This document shows, one piece after another, positions 44,370 through 57,100 of a DNA stretch of 64,000 nt. The number at the start of each line of letters is the position of its first letter. Position 1 is the first letter of the stretch. Under the pieces are notes generated by a model. That model saw only the letters and a program-made list of their open reading frames with translations. It made no database searches and was not told the origin of the DNA. A program made the position numbers and the translations under genes. The DNA is from Eleusine coracana subsp. coracana (Eukaryota > Streptophyta > Magnoliopsida > Poales > Poaceae), in the NCBI GenBank assembly GCA_032690845.1, contig CM064427.1:21177164-21241163 (forward strand), given 5' to 3'.

Positions 44370-44930
44370 CTAAAATATACCTGAGAATGATGACCAAAAT
44401 TTCGGGTAATGAGTACTCAGAAATTCCTCAGATTCCCAAGTAGATTCATCTTCTGAATGATTACTCCATTGAACTTTATAGAACTTGAGTGTTCGTTTAC
44501 GGGTTACATGTTCTTTTGTATCGAGGATTTTTACGGGTTGTTCAGAGTATGTGAGGTCCGGTTGAAGATTGTCGAAACATTTCAGGACAATATCAATCGG
44601 TGGTTTGAGACACCGTTTTAATTGTGAGACATGGAAAATGTTGTGGACTCCAGATAATTTAGCACATAATTCCAACTTGTATGCCACGAGTCCATATTGC
44701 TACAAAATCTTGATCGGTCCGACATAGCGGGGAGCTAATTTTCTTTTGAATCCAAATAGTTGAATAATACCTCTCATAGGTGATACTGGTAAATAGGTAT
44801 AATTTCCTATGTCAAAGGAAAAAGGTTGATGCCTTTTTAGAGCCCATGTTTGGAGGTGGAAGGAAATAAGGCTTACAATATGTAAGTCATATAGAGCTTT
44901 CATGCCTACCCAACAAGTATTCTCAAGCCT
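44370..44930 (-). pseudogene. Gypsy integrase C-terminus with chromodomain
   Basis: The minus strand reads FDIGNYTYLPVSPMRGI, then LAPRYVGPIKIL, a stop at about 44700, then LVAYKLELCAKLSGVHNIFH, then VSQLKRCLKPP. Last is a chromodomain-like end (ILDTKEHVTRKRTLKFYKVQ, then HSEDESTWESEEFL). This is the typical C-terminus of Tekay/Del-type chromoviral integrases. The chromodomain targets insertion to heterochromatin. Only the last 180 or so codons remain. Upstream similarity stops abruptly near 44860. Confidence 0.8.
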
Positions 44931-44933
44931 CAA

Positions 44934-47900
44934 GACAAGGTATAGAAGTGAAGTTGCAAATGATGTGCTAATCGGATTTCCAAACTAAATATAGATGGTA
45001 GATCTTAAGTTGAAATCAGATTTGAAACAATTACAAGATGATTGCAAGGAAGGTTTGAATACCAAAGTTGTACAGAATAGAATTATCTCTCTAATGAATT
45101 ATTCAAACATGTATATATGATAAATGGAACATAAATTGGGTTTTCGAGATGTTGTCAGTCAAGCTGAAATTTCCTAAACTTAGCAAATTCTAGTATCAAA
45201 CTGGGTTAAGTTACTTGGACAATTTAAAGGTCAATAGAAAGAAATTAATGAATACCAAGATCATAGAAGACAAATGGTTTTCTCAGATCTCCAACGATAC
45301 ATTTTCATCAGATAATAGTAATAGGTTGGAGGGATCCTCAGAGTTGGTTGATGATTATAGAATTCCTCAGTTATGGACAAAATAAGTTTTTATGCGTGGT
45401 AAGAAAAGTAATTTGCTGACTGTCCAAATTAGAAAGGATAATTATAAAGGTATTTGCGATATCACCGAATCTTAGTTATGGTAATAAGACAATGGGAGTC
45501 TAAGTCTATGGACCATACAAGGAGGATTGTTGCTTCTAGGTTTTGGATTGTACCCACAGTTAGAATGTAATACATGCAAGCTACATCATGTCAGGAAGTG
45601 AGAGTCTGAATTGAACATATCTATATTTATGTCGGTCTTAGTCTTGGAGGTGGTATAGGCTTAAGACAAAGGAATGATTTATGATACCAACAAGAGACTC
45701 CATACATTACATTTTCTTTCCGGTTGCATACTAGACAATACGCCATCCGTATAAAAGAATGTTATACTAGATTCGCTATTCCAATTCCAATAATGAGGTG
45801 AACTTCTTGCATCATAATTCTAGGTTGACAAGCGCCTGGGCGAACCGGCACAATTCAAGATAAAATTATGACTTAGAAAACCACACCGTCCAATTGAAGT
45901 TGGTTGGTTGAGCGCGGGTTACAAACACAAATAAGAGGGAAATGGATTTGAAGGGTTGAAAACAATATGAGAAACCTTTAATAATATCGTAGCTGATCTT
46001 CTAATGGTCACAAATTGTCAAATTTTGGAGCATAGTCTCAATGGTCAATGAGTAGTGGTGAACTTACAAGGGTAATAATGTGGAGGTCTTGTAAATAAGA
46101 GTTAAGTCAATTACAAGGCATCTAGGATTGACAAAGTCAGGAGTAACTAGTTTATTTGTGGTTTTTGGTAGTCTTTCATGTATTAGATGGCCTCTTACTA
46201 GGTTAGTATTTGAGTGGAAATTCTACTGCAAGTAGGATAACTGTAGATGGCCATATGAAGTCAAGATGAGCTTTCTATGAACAGGGCAATGATGGTGCTC
46301 CCACGATGTTCAGACAGCCTCTAAAACATATTTATTAACTTGCCAATGTCCTTTACTGCCATCATATATAATTGTAATGGTTAGGGTCCAAAAAAATTAG
46401 TAATCAATAATACACCTAAAAGTTCAGCCAAGGCTAGTCATATATGATTGGTTGATGACATAATCTAAGTACAAAACAATAGGATGAATTTGAGATTTTG
46501 TAGGAGAACATCAAATGAAGGAGAAGAAATTTATCGCATTATATAAGAACACAGTAATGAAAGTTTGCAAAGGACGTGCAATGTCACGAGATGTATGACT
46601 ATCTCTTAGTCGGGTGAACATGATATATTGGGTAAGAAGGTAGGATCATACGTTTGGATCTTCATCAATATTGGTTGCGGAAACAGTAGCTAAACAGGAA
46701 CAATCAATTCAAAGACCTTCCTACAATGAGTCGATAATCTGATATGATGGTACAGCGGTTGGAAGAAAAAGTAAGGCAATTTGAGAGGAGGTCAAGAGTA
46801 CTAAACTTGGTTTGAAAACTTAGCTGCAATCGAATGAGACTCTTGTCTGTTGCAACAATGGTTGTGCAAGTTCAGCGATGTGTGCATTCCAACACGATCT
46901 TTATTTATGTGATCAAGGTGAACTATGGAAAATAGAGTTTGATACAAACTTGGATCTCAGATCCAACAAGTAAGCATGGTGATGGATTAACACATCAGGT
47001 TACAATCCAACGATATAAGCTGAGGTAACATCTACAAGGAACATAATTTGATTGAGTCAAATCTTCCTTAAAGTAAAAATGCTTTTCATATAAAGTGCTA
47101 TAAAATTCAGAGACAAGTTTTTAGTTTATATTTTCCAGCTTCAAGGGGCAACAATAACGAAACGGGTTTTAAAAACAGATTCTGCCTTGACTGTACAACA
47201 GTCAGTAAAATGAGCATTTCGACCAGAAAGTTAAAACTCCAACACTGGTGCTTAGCACAAAAATATAGAAGACTTTCATAGCTTTCCATAATGTATTTAT
47301 ACTCCCAAAAATTCCAGGTAGATCTGGACCTATGATTTTTACAAGTTCAGGTTGATAGATTCTGTTTCTGGATTACAGGGGCTTACTGTTTTAACTCTAC
47401 TGGGCAGAAGGAAAATTATTAGATGCTGAGACCTATTGAGAATGAAAATAGACTTTGAAAGATTTCCAGATTAGGCTTATACACTTAAAAATTCAAAGTA
47501 AAACTCCAGTTATAAAATTTTTAAGTTCAGGGTTGCTACTGAAAACAGGGGCTGACCGATTGTGCTTGATATATCTTTGGAGGTTATTCCTTTTATGATC
47601 AAAATTCAATTTAAACATTAGATGACAGAGCACATTATGATCTTTCCAACAAGTATTTATATGCTTCATTTGGTTGGGTAAATTAATTACTATGAATTTT
47701 TGAAGTTGTCGGTTAAAACAGGACAGATTATGGTGGACTTAGCAATTGGGTTTGCAATTCGAAATTTATAAACTGAACATAGTTGGATTTTTATTCAGAG
47801 GTGGGTAAACAAGATGAGGGCAATATTTTAGTTGAGTTATACAGGGATGCATGATGTAAAATATTTTCATTTTATTAACCTAACGTTCCTCACAACACAA

Positions 47901-48167
47901 CACATTATTTTGCTGGTACTTAGCGGCACGAAAATTGGTGATGACCCGCACTCACATGTAAGTCAATTTAATGGTTGTACTAACGGCGTTAATTTATCTG
48001 TAGAAACTCATTGCAGAAACAATACATCAAATTCAATAGAAATTACAAAAATAAACACAATTCTACAAATAATGATCCATGGAAAAGGATCGCCTCGTGA
48101 TAAGTCACGAGCCAACAGGGTCTCGTATCCATCTGCGAGCACAGACATCGATATCACGCGTGCCGGT
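44934..48167. other. Noncoding interior of the Tekay-like element
   Basis: No frame above 112 codons and no retroviral motif in either strand. It lies exactly where gag and pol should be. Base composition is AT-rich and even. It could be noncoding spacer of a non-autonomous element or an unrecognised insertion; no end structure was found. Confidence 0.45.
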
Positions 48168-49091
48168 TGATAAGGACATCACTCCTATGGATACACAAAG
48201 CACTCCTCCAATTCTAGACTTGCAAGGTCCAATAACTAGAGCTCGTGCACGACGACCAAATTTAGAGGTGAGCTCGTTCTTACGGTCTTTGCTATATGTT
48301 AGTTTTGAGAATGGTTTGCTACCTAATGATTATTTTATAATTAGGAGCCATGGAGAGGACTAGGAGGTGATGGGAGAAGGATTTGGGAGCATGGAGGATC
48401 AGCAAGGGCTTGGAAGCCAACATGAAGGCCCAATCAAAACCGACTTCAAATCTGTTTCAGGGCTCAAAACCAGTATGCACTAAAACGGACGCCCAGGACG
48501 CATACTGACTCAGATTTGGACGTTCTATAGATGCATGGAAAGCTAAGGAGAAGATCTTTCCAATACCGCTGGCCTCATGTCAAAATTCATTTGGAGTCAT
48601 TGGGAATCATCGAAAAAAGAGAGGGCCCAGAATCTGTGTCAGTGCTACGTCACATGTTTTGGCCTTTGGGCTTTGTATCCAGTTAAGCCTAATTAGGGGT
48701 GCATCCAAAGGATCTTGCACAACTCTAGAGTCTTCATATACAGCCTCTACCACACTATTAGGGTTCGGGTTTTGCTTAGATTAATTCTGTTCATATACAG
48801 TATCACCGTTCATCGGTTTGTGAGACCCCAACTTCATGATCTTAATCATTTATCTGTAATTATGTTGCATTCTTCTTTGTTCTTGCTTGTGTTCTTGATT
48901 CGGTGGTAGAGATTAGCCTTCTCAGCGAGGTCAATCGTTCTTGGATTGTTGATAACCAGAGGAGGCGTTGTGTTGTGATTGCGGGGTTCAGAACGTGTCA
49001 TTCAGAAGCCGGATCGATTTGTGTATCACCTCCGCCTTAATCAAGATTTACCAGAACCTTTTGAAAGATCGGAACCACTTGTCCGCATCAA
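48168..49091 (+). repeat. 5' LTR of gypsy copy 2
   Basis: 924 bp, TGATAAGGACATC to GCATCA. It is followed by the primer site TGATAATCAGAGC at 49094-49106, which has the same inserted A as in copy 1. Confidence 0.9.
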
Positions 49092-50299
49092 GTGATAATC
49101 AGAGCTTCAGGTGCACCATCAGGTTTACACTACCCTTTAGTTTTGTTTTCGTGTTCTTCCTATCATCCATAGAAAAGCCAAATTTTTTCCCCCGCCCATA
49201 ATCATGTGTTTAGCCTTTGCATATTTCAATTTCAGAGTCCGTAGTGTTGAGTTTGTGCCCTAGTTCTTATTTAGTCGCTGGTTTAGTTTGTGTTTTTATC
49301 GTCAGTAGTGTTTCCCTTGCAACCCTTGCCGCCATCCCCTCTCACCACCCTCTGTTTTGTCGGCTTTGTGTGCTAGGTAATCGATCAACACGCCCACCCT
49401 AATCCCGCTCTAAACTCACACTAAACCCACCCTCAACACCTCAGACCAATTTCCACAAATTCCACTTTCCGCTGCATCCACCCCGCCAAAACAATCCCTA
49501 CCCGACATCAAACCTGACTCGGGTTTCACTCAAACTCCGGGTTTCTTCAAAACCGATTTCGACACACCTGCAGTAAAACAGCCATAAGTTTTCGCTCAGT
49601 TGTCCGTTTTGGCTGAAATAAAAAACAGGAGCTTCATGACTTGAAAAGGGGTGGATCCCAAAAGTTTTCTCTTCTCAAAAAAGTTAAAAAAATCGGGAAG
49701 ATAAAGAAAAAGTTCATTCAAGTTGAAACCCGATGTTTTCTAAAGTTTGCGGAATTTCTGTAGGCCACATCCTACCTCTAATTGAGCTGAAATTTTCTGT
49801 GAGTTCTCTCCCATTGCCAGTGAGTTGGAGAAAAATATCAAAAAAAAAAAAGAAATTTCAGATTTCTACTAGTGCTCCATCTAGGCCCCTGGAATTTTGA
49901 GGTTTGGTTGTTTTATACCAAGCCCCCTGCTATGCTCTATTCTCCTTTCACACTTGTTTCTACCATTGCTATTATTACTGTTCTAGGACATAGTTAGACC
50001 AGTAACTAAGGGCAAGTTACTTGGGGCACTCATTCAGCTTTACTCTATTTTTTATTTGTGTGCCACTCACATATATATATTTGGCCATCCTAGCCCTACA
50101 TATTTCTTCTGGACAGCACATAGGTTATTTTGTGAGCCTTGCAATCGTGGAACACACCTCCCTGGTATCCTTTGCTTTGCTTTTCAAAAATTTGTAAGAG
50201 CTTTGTAAGGAGCTTCCTTTTGCTGTGTTGAGAGGCACCACTGCCTAGTAGTTTTGTAGGGATAACCTTCAGTGTTTGTTTCCTGTTTTGGTGTTTGTG

Positions 50300-51290
50300 A
50301 TGTCAGGAAGCGATGGAGAGGGTGCTTCGCTCACGAAATTTGATGAGTGCGTGAGCTAAGATCAGCTATAGAAGGCTTTGCATGCGGTTTAGAGTGATTT
50401 GGCAGAGACGATCACCAGGGCCGTCACTGACGCGATTACCAAGCTTCACATGGGAGAAAACATTGAGCGGTTGGATAAGAGAGTCTCTAAGTTAACCGAT
50501 CAGGTTATCGAGTTGGAGACCGCTCACAAGAACACGAACACCAACACCAACACCAACGACGTTGAAGACGACCATGATGAAGACACGGTGTATAAAGGCT
50601 GATGGCACCGTGGATAGGTCAGCTACAAGGACCGCAAGATTACGACATCGTTTGCAATGTAACACGCAAGGTATGGGTGGTTTCCACAATCACAACCATC
50701 GCCCACAAGGTAACCATGCTCCAGATGACCCGTATGCTAAAATTAAGTTTTCAATTCCTTCGTTTTCGGGTCAGTATGATGGTGATGCTTATCTTGATTG
50801 GGAGATGACTGTAGATCAAAAATTTAATGCCCACCTTGTTCCTGAACAACATAGTGTTAGACAAGCCACTAGTGAGTTTGAGGACTTTGCTATTGTTTGG
50901 TGGAGTGATCTAGCTGCTGAAACTGATTTGCCAACTACTTGGGAAGAACTTAAGGTAGCAATGCGTGATCATTTTGTTCCTCCTTTTTATCGAGAGATTT
51001 ATAATAAACTACAGCGTTTAGATCAAGGAGATAAAACTGTTCAGGAGTATTTGAGTGAGCTTCAGAAGGGTTTGATTCGTTGTGCTGTGGTTGAAAAAGT
51101 AGAGGATCATATTTGCCGCTTTTATTCTGGTTTAAGAAAAGAAATTCAGAACATCCTTGATTATAAAGAATTTTATACCCTCAATCAGTGTTTCCAGTAT
51201 GCTATGCTTGCAGAGAAAGAATCACACGGACTTTTCCAGGCTTTTGAGGAGTACAGCAAGTCCAGGACTTTCGACCCACCACGGCCGACG
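50300..51290 (+). pseudogene. Gypsy gag (copy 2), no zinc knuckle
   Basis: The ATG at 50300 matches the gag start of copy 1 (MSGSDGEGAS). Stops follow within 40 codons where copy 1 reads SQSQLQ. Frame changes lie near 50595. The gag core is then open: FSIPSFSGQYDGDAYLDWE, FAIVWWSDLA and RKEIQNILDYKEFYTLNQ, preserving the reading that is shifted in copy 1. It ends at 51290 in the Pro-rich linker, fused by deletion to reverse transcriptase. Confidence 0.82.
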
Positions 51291-51890
51291 TGTTCCTCAA
51301 CTAGTGTTTCCACTAGTCCTTGTGTTGTTCCTGTAGTTTTGGTTCCTAAGAAAGATGGTATTTGACGTATATGTGTAGATTGTAGAGCCATTAGTAACAT
51401 TACTATTAGGTATCGTCATTCTATTCCTAGGCTGGATGACATGCTTGATGAGTTATGTGGTGCTATCACTAAAATTGATTTGCATAATGGCTACCATCAA
51501 ATTAGAATTAAACTTGGAGATGAATGAAAAACAACTTTCAATACCAAATTTGGGTTGTATGAGTGGTTAGTAATGCATTTTGGTTTAACTAATGCACCTA
51601 GTATTTTCATGCGTTTGATGAATGAGGTTTTAAGAGCTTTCATTGGCAAATTTGTGGTAGTTTACTCTGATGATATCTTGATTTATAGCAAATCCATGGA
51701 TGACCATATGATTCATTTGCGTGCTGTTTTTGATGCTTTGCAAGCTGCATGTTTATTTGGTAACCTTGAGAAGTGCACCTTTTGCACGAATCGAGTCTCT
51801 TTTCATGGCTATGTTGTGACTCCACAGGGAATTTAGGTGGATGAGGCGAAGATTGAAGCCATAAATAGCTGTCTACACCAAACACTATCA
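51291..51890 (+). pseudogene. Reverse transcriptase fragment (copy 2)
   Basis: After about 28 bp of sequence not matching copy 1 at the junction, the frame enters VVPVVLVPKKDG, followed by a stop at 51363 where copy 1 has Trp. Further blocks are KIDLHNGYHQIRI, a stop at about 51525 (again Trp in copy 1), FGLTNAPSIFMRLMNEV and the catalytic box, which reads YSDDIL and not YFDDIL. The N-terminal fingers are missing, so the enzyme could not work. Confidence 0.82.
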
Positions 51891-52993
51891 CACAGGTGAG
51901 GAGTTTTCTTGGTCTTGCAAGTTTCTATTGCCGCTTTGTTAAAGATTTTAGCACCATCGCTGCACCATTGCATGAGTTGAGAAAGAAGGGCGTCGAGTTC
52001 CATTGGGGTAAGGTACATCATGAGTCATTTGATGCTTTGAAGGACAAACTTACACATGCATCTTTGCTGCAACTACCCAATTTTGATAAGACTTTTGAGC
52101 TTGAATGTGATGCTAGTGGTATAGGCATTTGTGATGTTTTGATGCAAGATGGTAAACCTGTTGCATACTTTAGCGAAAAATTACTGAGCCTATTTTGAAT
52201 TACTCCACTTATGATAAAGAATTATATGCTCTTGTACGTTCCTTAGAGACATGACATCATTATTTGTTGCCCAAAAAAATTAGTTAATCATTCTGAATAT
52301 GAATCACTTAAGTATATTAGCTCACAATGCAATTTGAACCGTAGACATGTTAAATGGGTTGAGTTTATTGAGTCTTTTCCTTATATTATTAAACATAAGA
52401 AAGGGAAGGATAATGTGATCGCTAATGCTTTATCTAGGCGCTATACTTTGTTGTCTCTACTTGATTGTAGAATTTTTGGACTTGAGGCATTTAAAGAACA
52501 ATATGCTGATGATGCTGATTTGAAGGATGTGATGCTGCAATGTAAAGAAGGTCGTGCTTGGAACAAATTTGTGTTGAATGATGCATTTTTGTTTAGAGCT
52601 AACCGTCTATGCATTTTAGTTGGTTCTGCTCGTCTTTTGTTGTTTCAGGAGACGCATGGAGGTGGATTGATGGATCGTTTTGGTGCTAAGAAGATAGAAG
52701 ATATTTTGGCCACACACTTCTTTTGGCCAAGGATGAGAAAAGATGTTGAGCGCTTTGTTGCTCACTGCACTACATGTCAAAAAGCTAAGTCTCGCTTGAA
52801 TCCACATGGTTTATACATGCCACTTCTTGTTCCTTCTATTCCTTGGGTGGATATTTCTATGGACTTTGTTTTAGGACTGCCTAGGACTAAGAGCGAGAGT
52901 GATAGCATTTTTGTTGTTGTGGATCATTTTTCTAAGATGGCACACTTTATACCATGTCATAATACCGATGATGCTAGTCATATTGCTGACCTC
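51891..52993 (+). pseudogene. RNase H and integrase N-terminus (copy 2), cut at the LTR
   Basis: RNase H starts in FLGLASFYCRFVKDF and FELECDASGIGICDVLMQ and has stops and shifts near 52190-52290. It resumes with HKKGKDNVIANALSRR. The HHCC domain is readable (ATHFFWPRMRKDVERF, then CTTCQKAKSRLNPHG). The catalytic core starts (WVDISMDFVLGLPRTK) but ends after ASHIADL, where the 3' LTR begins. Only the first catalytic Asp remains. Confidence 0.85.
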
Positions 52994-53918
52994 TGATGAG
53001 GACATCACTCCTATGGATACACACAGCACTCCTCCAATTTTGGACTCACAAGGTCCAATAACTAGAGCTCGTGCACGACGACTAAATTTAGAGGTGAGCC
53101 CGTTCCTACGTTCTTTCGCTATATGTTACTTTTGAGAATGGTTTGCTACCTAATGATTATTTTATGATTAGGAACCATGGAGAGGACCAGAAGATGATGG
53201 GAGAAAGAGTTGGAAATGTGGAGGACCAGCAAGGGCTTGGAAGCCAAGGTGGAGGCCCAATCAAAACCGACTTTGAGTCTGTTTCGGGGCCTAGGACTAG
53301 TCTGCACTAAAATGGTCGCCCAGGACACATACGGACTCAGATTTGGACGTTCTACATATGCAGGGAAAGATAAGGAGAAGACCTTTCCAATTCTGCTGGC
53401 CTTATGTCAAAATTCGTCAGGAGTCATCAGAAATCGTTGAAACAAGAGAGGGTCCAGAAATTGTGTTGGTGCTGCGTCGCCTGTTTTTGGCCTTTGGGCT
53501 TTGTATCTAGTTGAGCCTAATTAGGGGCGCATCCAAAGGGTCTTGCACAACCCTAGGGTCTTCATATACAGCAGCCACCACACTATTAGGGTTCGGGTTT
53601 TGCTTAGATTAATTCTGTTCATATACAGTGTCGCCGTTCATCGGTTTGTGAGACCCCAACTTCGTGAGCTTAATCATTCATATGCAATTGTGTTGCATTC
53701 TTCTTTGTTCTTGCTTGTGTTCTTGATTCGCAGGCAGGGATTAGCCTTCTTGGTGAGGTCAATCATTCTTGCACGGTTGATAACCAGACGAGACGTTGTG
53801 CTGCGATTGCGGGGTTCAGAACATGTCGTTCAAAAGCCGGATCGATTTGTGTATCGCCTCCACCTTAATTAAGATTTCCCAGAACCTTTCGGAAGATCGG
53901 AAATCCTTCTCCACATCA
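52994..53918 (+). repeat. 3' LTR of gypsy copy 2
   Basis: 925 bp, TGATGAGGACATC to CACATCA. No polypurine tract precedes it: integrase codons run directly into the LTR start. Confidence 0.9.
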
Positions 53919-54097
53919 TCGGTTATGCACGCATGTACCTTCACTTGAAGAAGCCGTAGATGCAATATTTAAACAATCATAACCCAGGGTTAGCTTTGTC
54001 ACCACTTCTAATATTCTAATATGGGCAATACTAACATATCCTCACTCACATACATTGTAGTTTTGAAAATACGATTTATTTGTTGTATTATCATAGA

Positions 54098-54116
54098 CTA
54101 TGGCTCTGATACTAGC
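54098..54116 (-). promoter_or_regulatory. Primer-binding site of the Tekay-like element
   Basis: On the minus strand GCTAGTATCAGAGCCATAG directly follows the LTR. TATCAGAGCCA matches the tRNA-Met primer site. Confidence 0.75.
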
Positions 54117-57100
54117 TGTGACGCCCCTTCCTGATGGATCAGAGTCCCAACGGTGCTGATATGAAGTGGCTCACTCAAATCATCACAGCGGTGGTAATGA
54201 CTCATGCCTGAGAATCATTACCCTAGCAGCACACAATTTACTGTGGTGATGGCTCAGACTCCCAGTGGGTAGTCCAGCCTTTAGGGACTTGCATGTACCA
54301 AGGAAACACATCAATAGGCAGTTCTATCTCTGAATTACCTGAAAACAATAGTGGCATAAAGCCTGAGTACTAATTACTCAGCAAGGCTTACCCGTCAAAA
54401 GATCTAGACATGCATTGGCTCTAATAGGATGGCTGTTTAAAAAGACTTGCACTAGGCATCATTAGTTCTATCAATTTTATTTAGCCAAGTTTAATTGGGT
54501 GGAGTAGAAATATAACTTTAGTGGTACAGTGCAAGAATAGTAAAGCAGAACATGAAATAAATACAATATAAGAACATTAGCAATAATAATCATCATAAGC
54601 AACATAATCCATTTCATAGTATCATTCGATCTATGTGAAGGCGCAGTGAACAAGCGTACTCATTTTTGCGAGCGACAACAATTGCAATTGATTTACACCA
54701 GCTGGGAAAACCTGAAGTTCATGACATATACACACCAAGTAAGGTCGTATAATGGCAACCTTTCACAATAAAAGAACTTACATCTCAGACTGGGTGTGGT
54801 GACACCGAGTGCGCATGCCGTTCTACAAACAACAGTACTTCATGGTATGACCCGCCCACTCCAGCAGCAGAAGGATCAATGACCAATGCACCTTAACCGT
54901 TTCTATTGTAAGTAATTTTAGTGCTACATCAGTTTACTAGTGCCCATATACTAGCATGCAAACGGTACTGTTCAATGCTTGATCAAGGGGCCAACGATGA
55001 ACGGGTCCTAGGTTCGACAAGACAGGACTACTGTAGTCAACACCCATGTGTTGCTGCAACCTACACATGTATTATACCTGCCCGGTCATAACATAAAAGT
55101 AAATTTATTCCATTAAGTTTAACTTTAGTGATCAAGTCACTCTCTTAGCAATAGTAGCAGGACTACCGATAATATCCTCTTACTAAGCATAGCAATTTAG
55201 TACCGAATCCTACCATTACACATATAGCATTAACATGAGACATTTGGGTAATGTGCAAGTGGATTTCCAACCAACTCCTATTAACCTAACGCATCAATCA
55301 ATATATACACTAGCATTGATGTATTAAAACTAGTAAAACTTTTTATAAAAGGGCATATGTAAACCGGGGCTTGCCTTGGCCAACACAAGTGTTAGCAACT
55401 ACAATATTTTGCTCCTTAGTATTATGATCCTGTGGAAAATCTAGTTCTGGCTCCTAATTTTCGGTACCTAAATATGAATAAGGTGTCAACGATACCAAAA
55501 TAATACCGCACATGCAATAATATGGCAAATGCAAAATGCAGTGGTGTTAAGGTGACAACATCATTATTAACATGTTCTCGAAGCCATATGTTTCAAAGAA
55601 ACCAAATCTGATCTTATTATTTTATGTGCAAAAGGCATTTTAATAGGGTTAATATAGCTTTGAGAACAATTAATTCATTTAATATAGTAATGTTTCTAGA
55701 CATGGGTGATGTATCATGTACAGAGGCATGTAAAATCATCATTTCCACCAAGTGGCAACTCTGGATTTCATTATTTTATTTACTAGCATTTTTATAAGCA
55801 AAAGTGCTAAATAAATCCTAGGACATAAAATAATGAATATTTTGCCTAACCTAAATTCAGGGTGGTCTATTATCATAAAATAACAGTGCATGTCAAAAAT
55901 CAGATTTAAATGGCATTCATAGAATTTCTAGTGATTTATTTAGTGTTTTGGCAAGATAATTAATTATTAAAAATATATATACAGAGGCATCATTTTCTCA
56001 TTTTTCTTTAATAGAGCACATTAAAATGAAACTAACACATTTGGTTTTAGCTCCATTGGATTTGTATTCGAATTGCTATGCTTTTTCGAATTTCTCAGCA
56101 TTTTCTAGGCAAAATCCTGGTTTTTCTGGATTTATTTTAATCCTGGCAATGCCACGTGGGCAACACGTCAGTGCCACATGGGTGACAGTCAGCATGCCGC
56201 AGCCGGACGGTGCGCGGCCGGAGGAGGTCGCCGCAAGGCGCGACGCGAGGAGAAAGCTCGTCGTGGGAGCGGGGAAACGATGCGCGCAACAAGGCGAGAA
56301 GGTTGGCAGGGTTTGCGAGGTCGAAATCTCACCGGAGACAGGTCGCCAGTGAGGAGCGACGAAGCGAGCAACTTTGGCAAGGTCACATTTCTTCTACGAG
56401 GCACAAAATAGGACTTGCCTGGAGCTTCACGGGGTGACAGGGAAGACCGGCGTCAAGTTAGCTTCCGATGGGAGGAGCTGCAGCTAGGGCTCATCGGCGA
56501 GGTGGCTTCGGGTTCCGGCAGCGTCAAAGCAGCGGTGGGGAAAAGTGCAATGCCACCACATCGGGCCGCGCATTCAACAAGGAAGAAGGTCAGAGTGGCT
56601 CGCCATGATGTTGTGCGAACACGACGACAGAATGGGACAGCAGTGCTTAGCGTGAATCAGAGAATTTGATGGAATCATGAGCTTCGGTCAATGGTGCCTG
56701 CCGAGGACAAATTTTCCAAAAATTCATGCGGCTTAAGGCAATAATTGGCTTCGGGTTTGCCTAAGGAGGGAAGGTGGGGTGAGACGCGTCAGTGGGTAGT
56801 CTAGGCCTGGCTCGGGGCACAGCAGAGGAGCAGCTCGACAAGTTCGGACTTGGGCGGCAATGGCGGAGGACAGGGGAAGAAGAAGATGGCCGAGGAGGGG
56901 GTTTTATGCGGTCAAGTGACTCGGTGTCGGGGTGGTCAAAGCCCGAGCGAGAGCGCGTGTCGGTTTAGTCTTTGGTCGAGGCCGAGGCCATCTGGGGCAC
57001 GTGCGGACAGCAAGCCATAGCTGCGGCAATGGCAGGGCACGTGGGGAGGTGGCCGAGTGCACGTGGGTGTGGCAGAGGGCGGCAACGGGGTGCCGATGCA

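Larger units (their letters stand above)
48168..53918 (+). mobile_element. Ty3/gypsy copy 2, internally deleted, 5.75 kb
   Basis: It has LTRs at 48168-49091 and 52994-53918, related along their length to those of copy 1. The flanks CCGGT (48163-48167) and TCGGT (53919-53923) are a 5-bp target duplication with one C/T difference. Compared with copy 1 it lacks about 1.27 kb (zinc knuckle, protease, RT start) and about 0.74 kb (integrase core to polypurine tract). It sits in the leader of the Tekay-like element, on the opposite strand to it. Confidence 0.9.
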
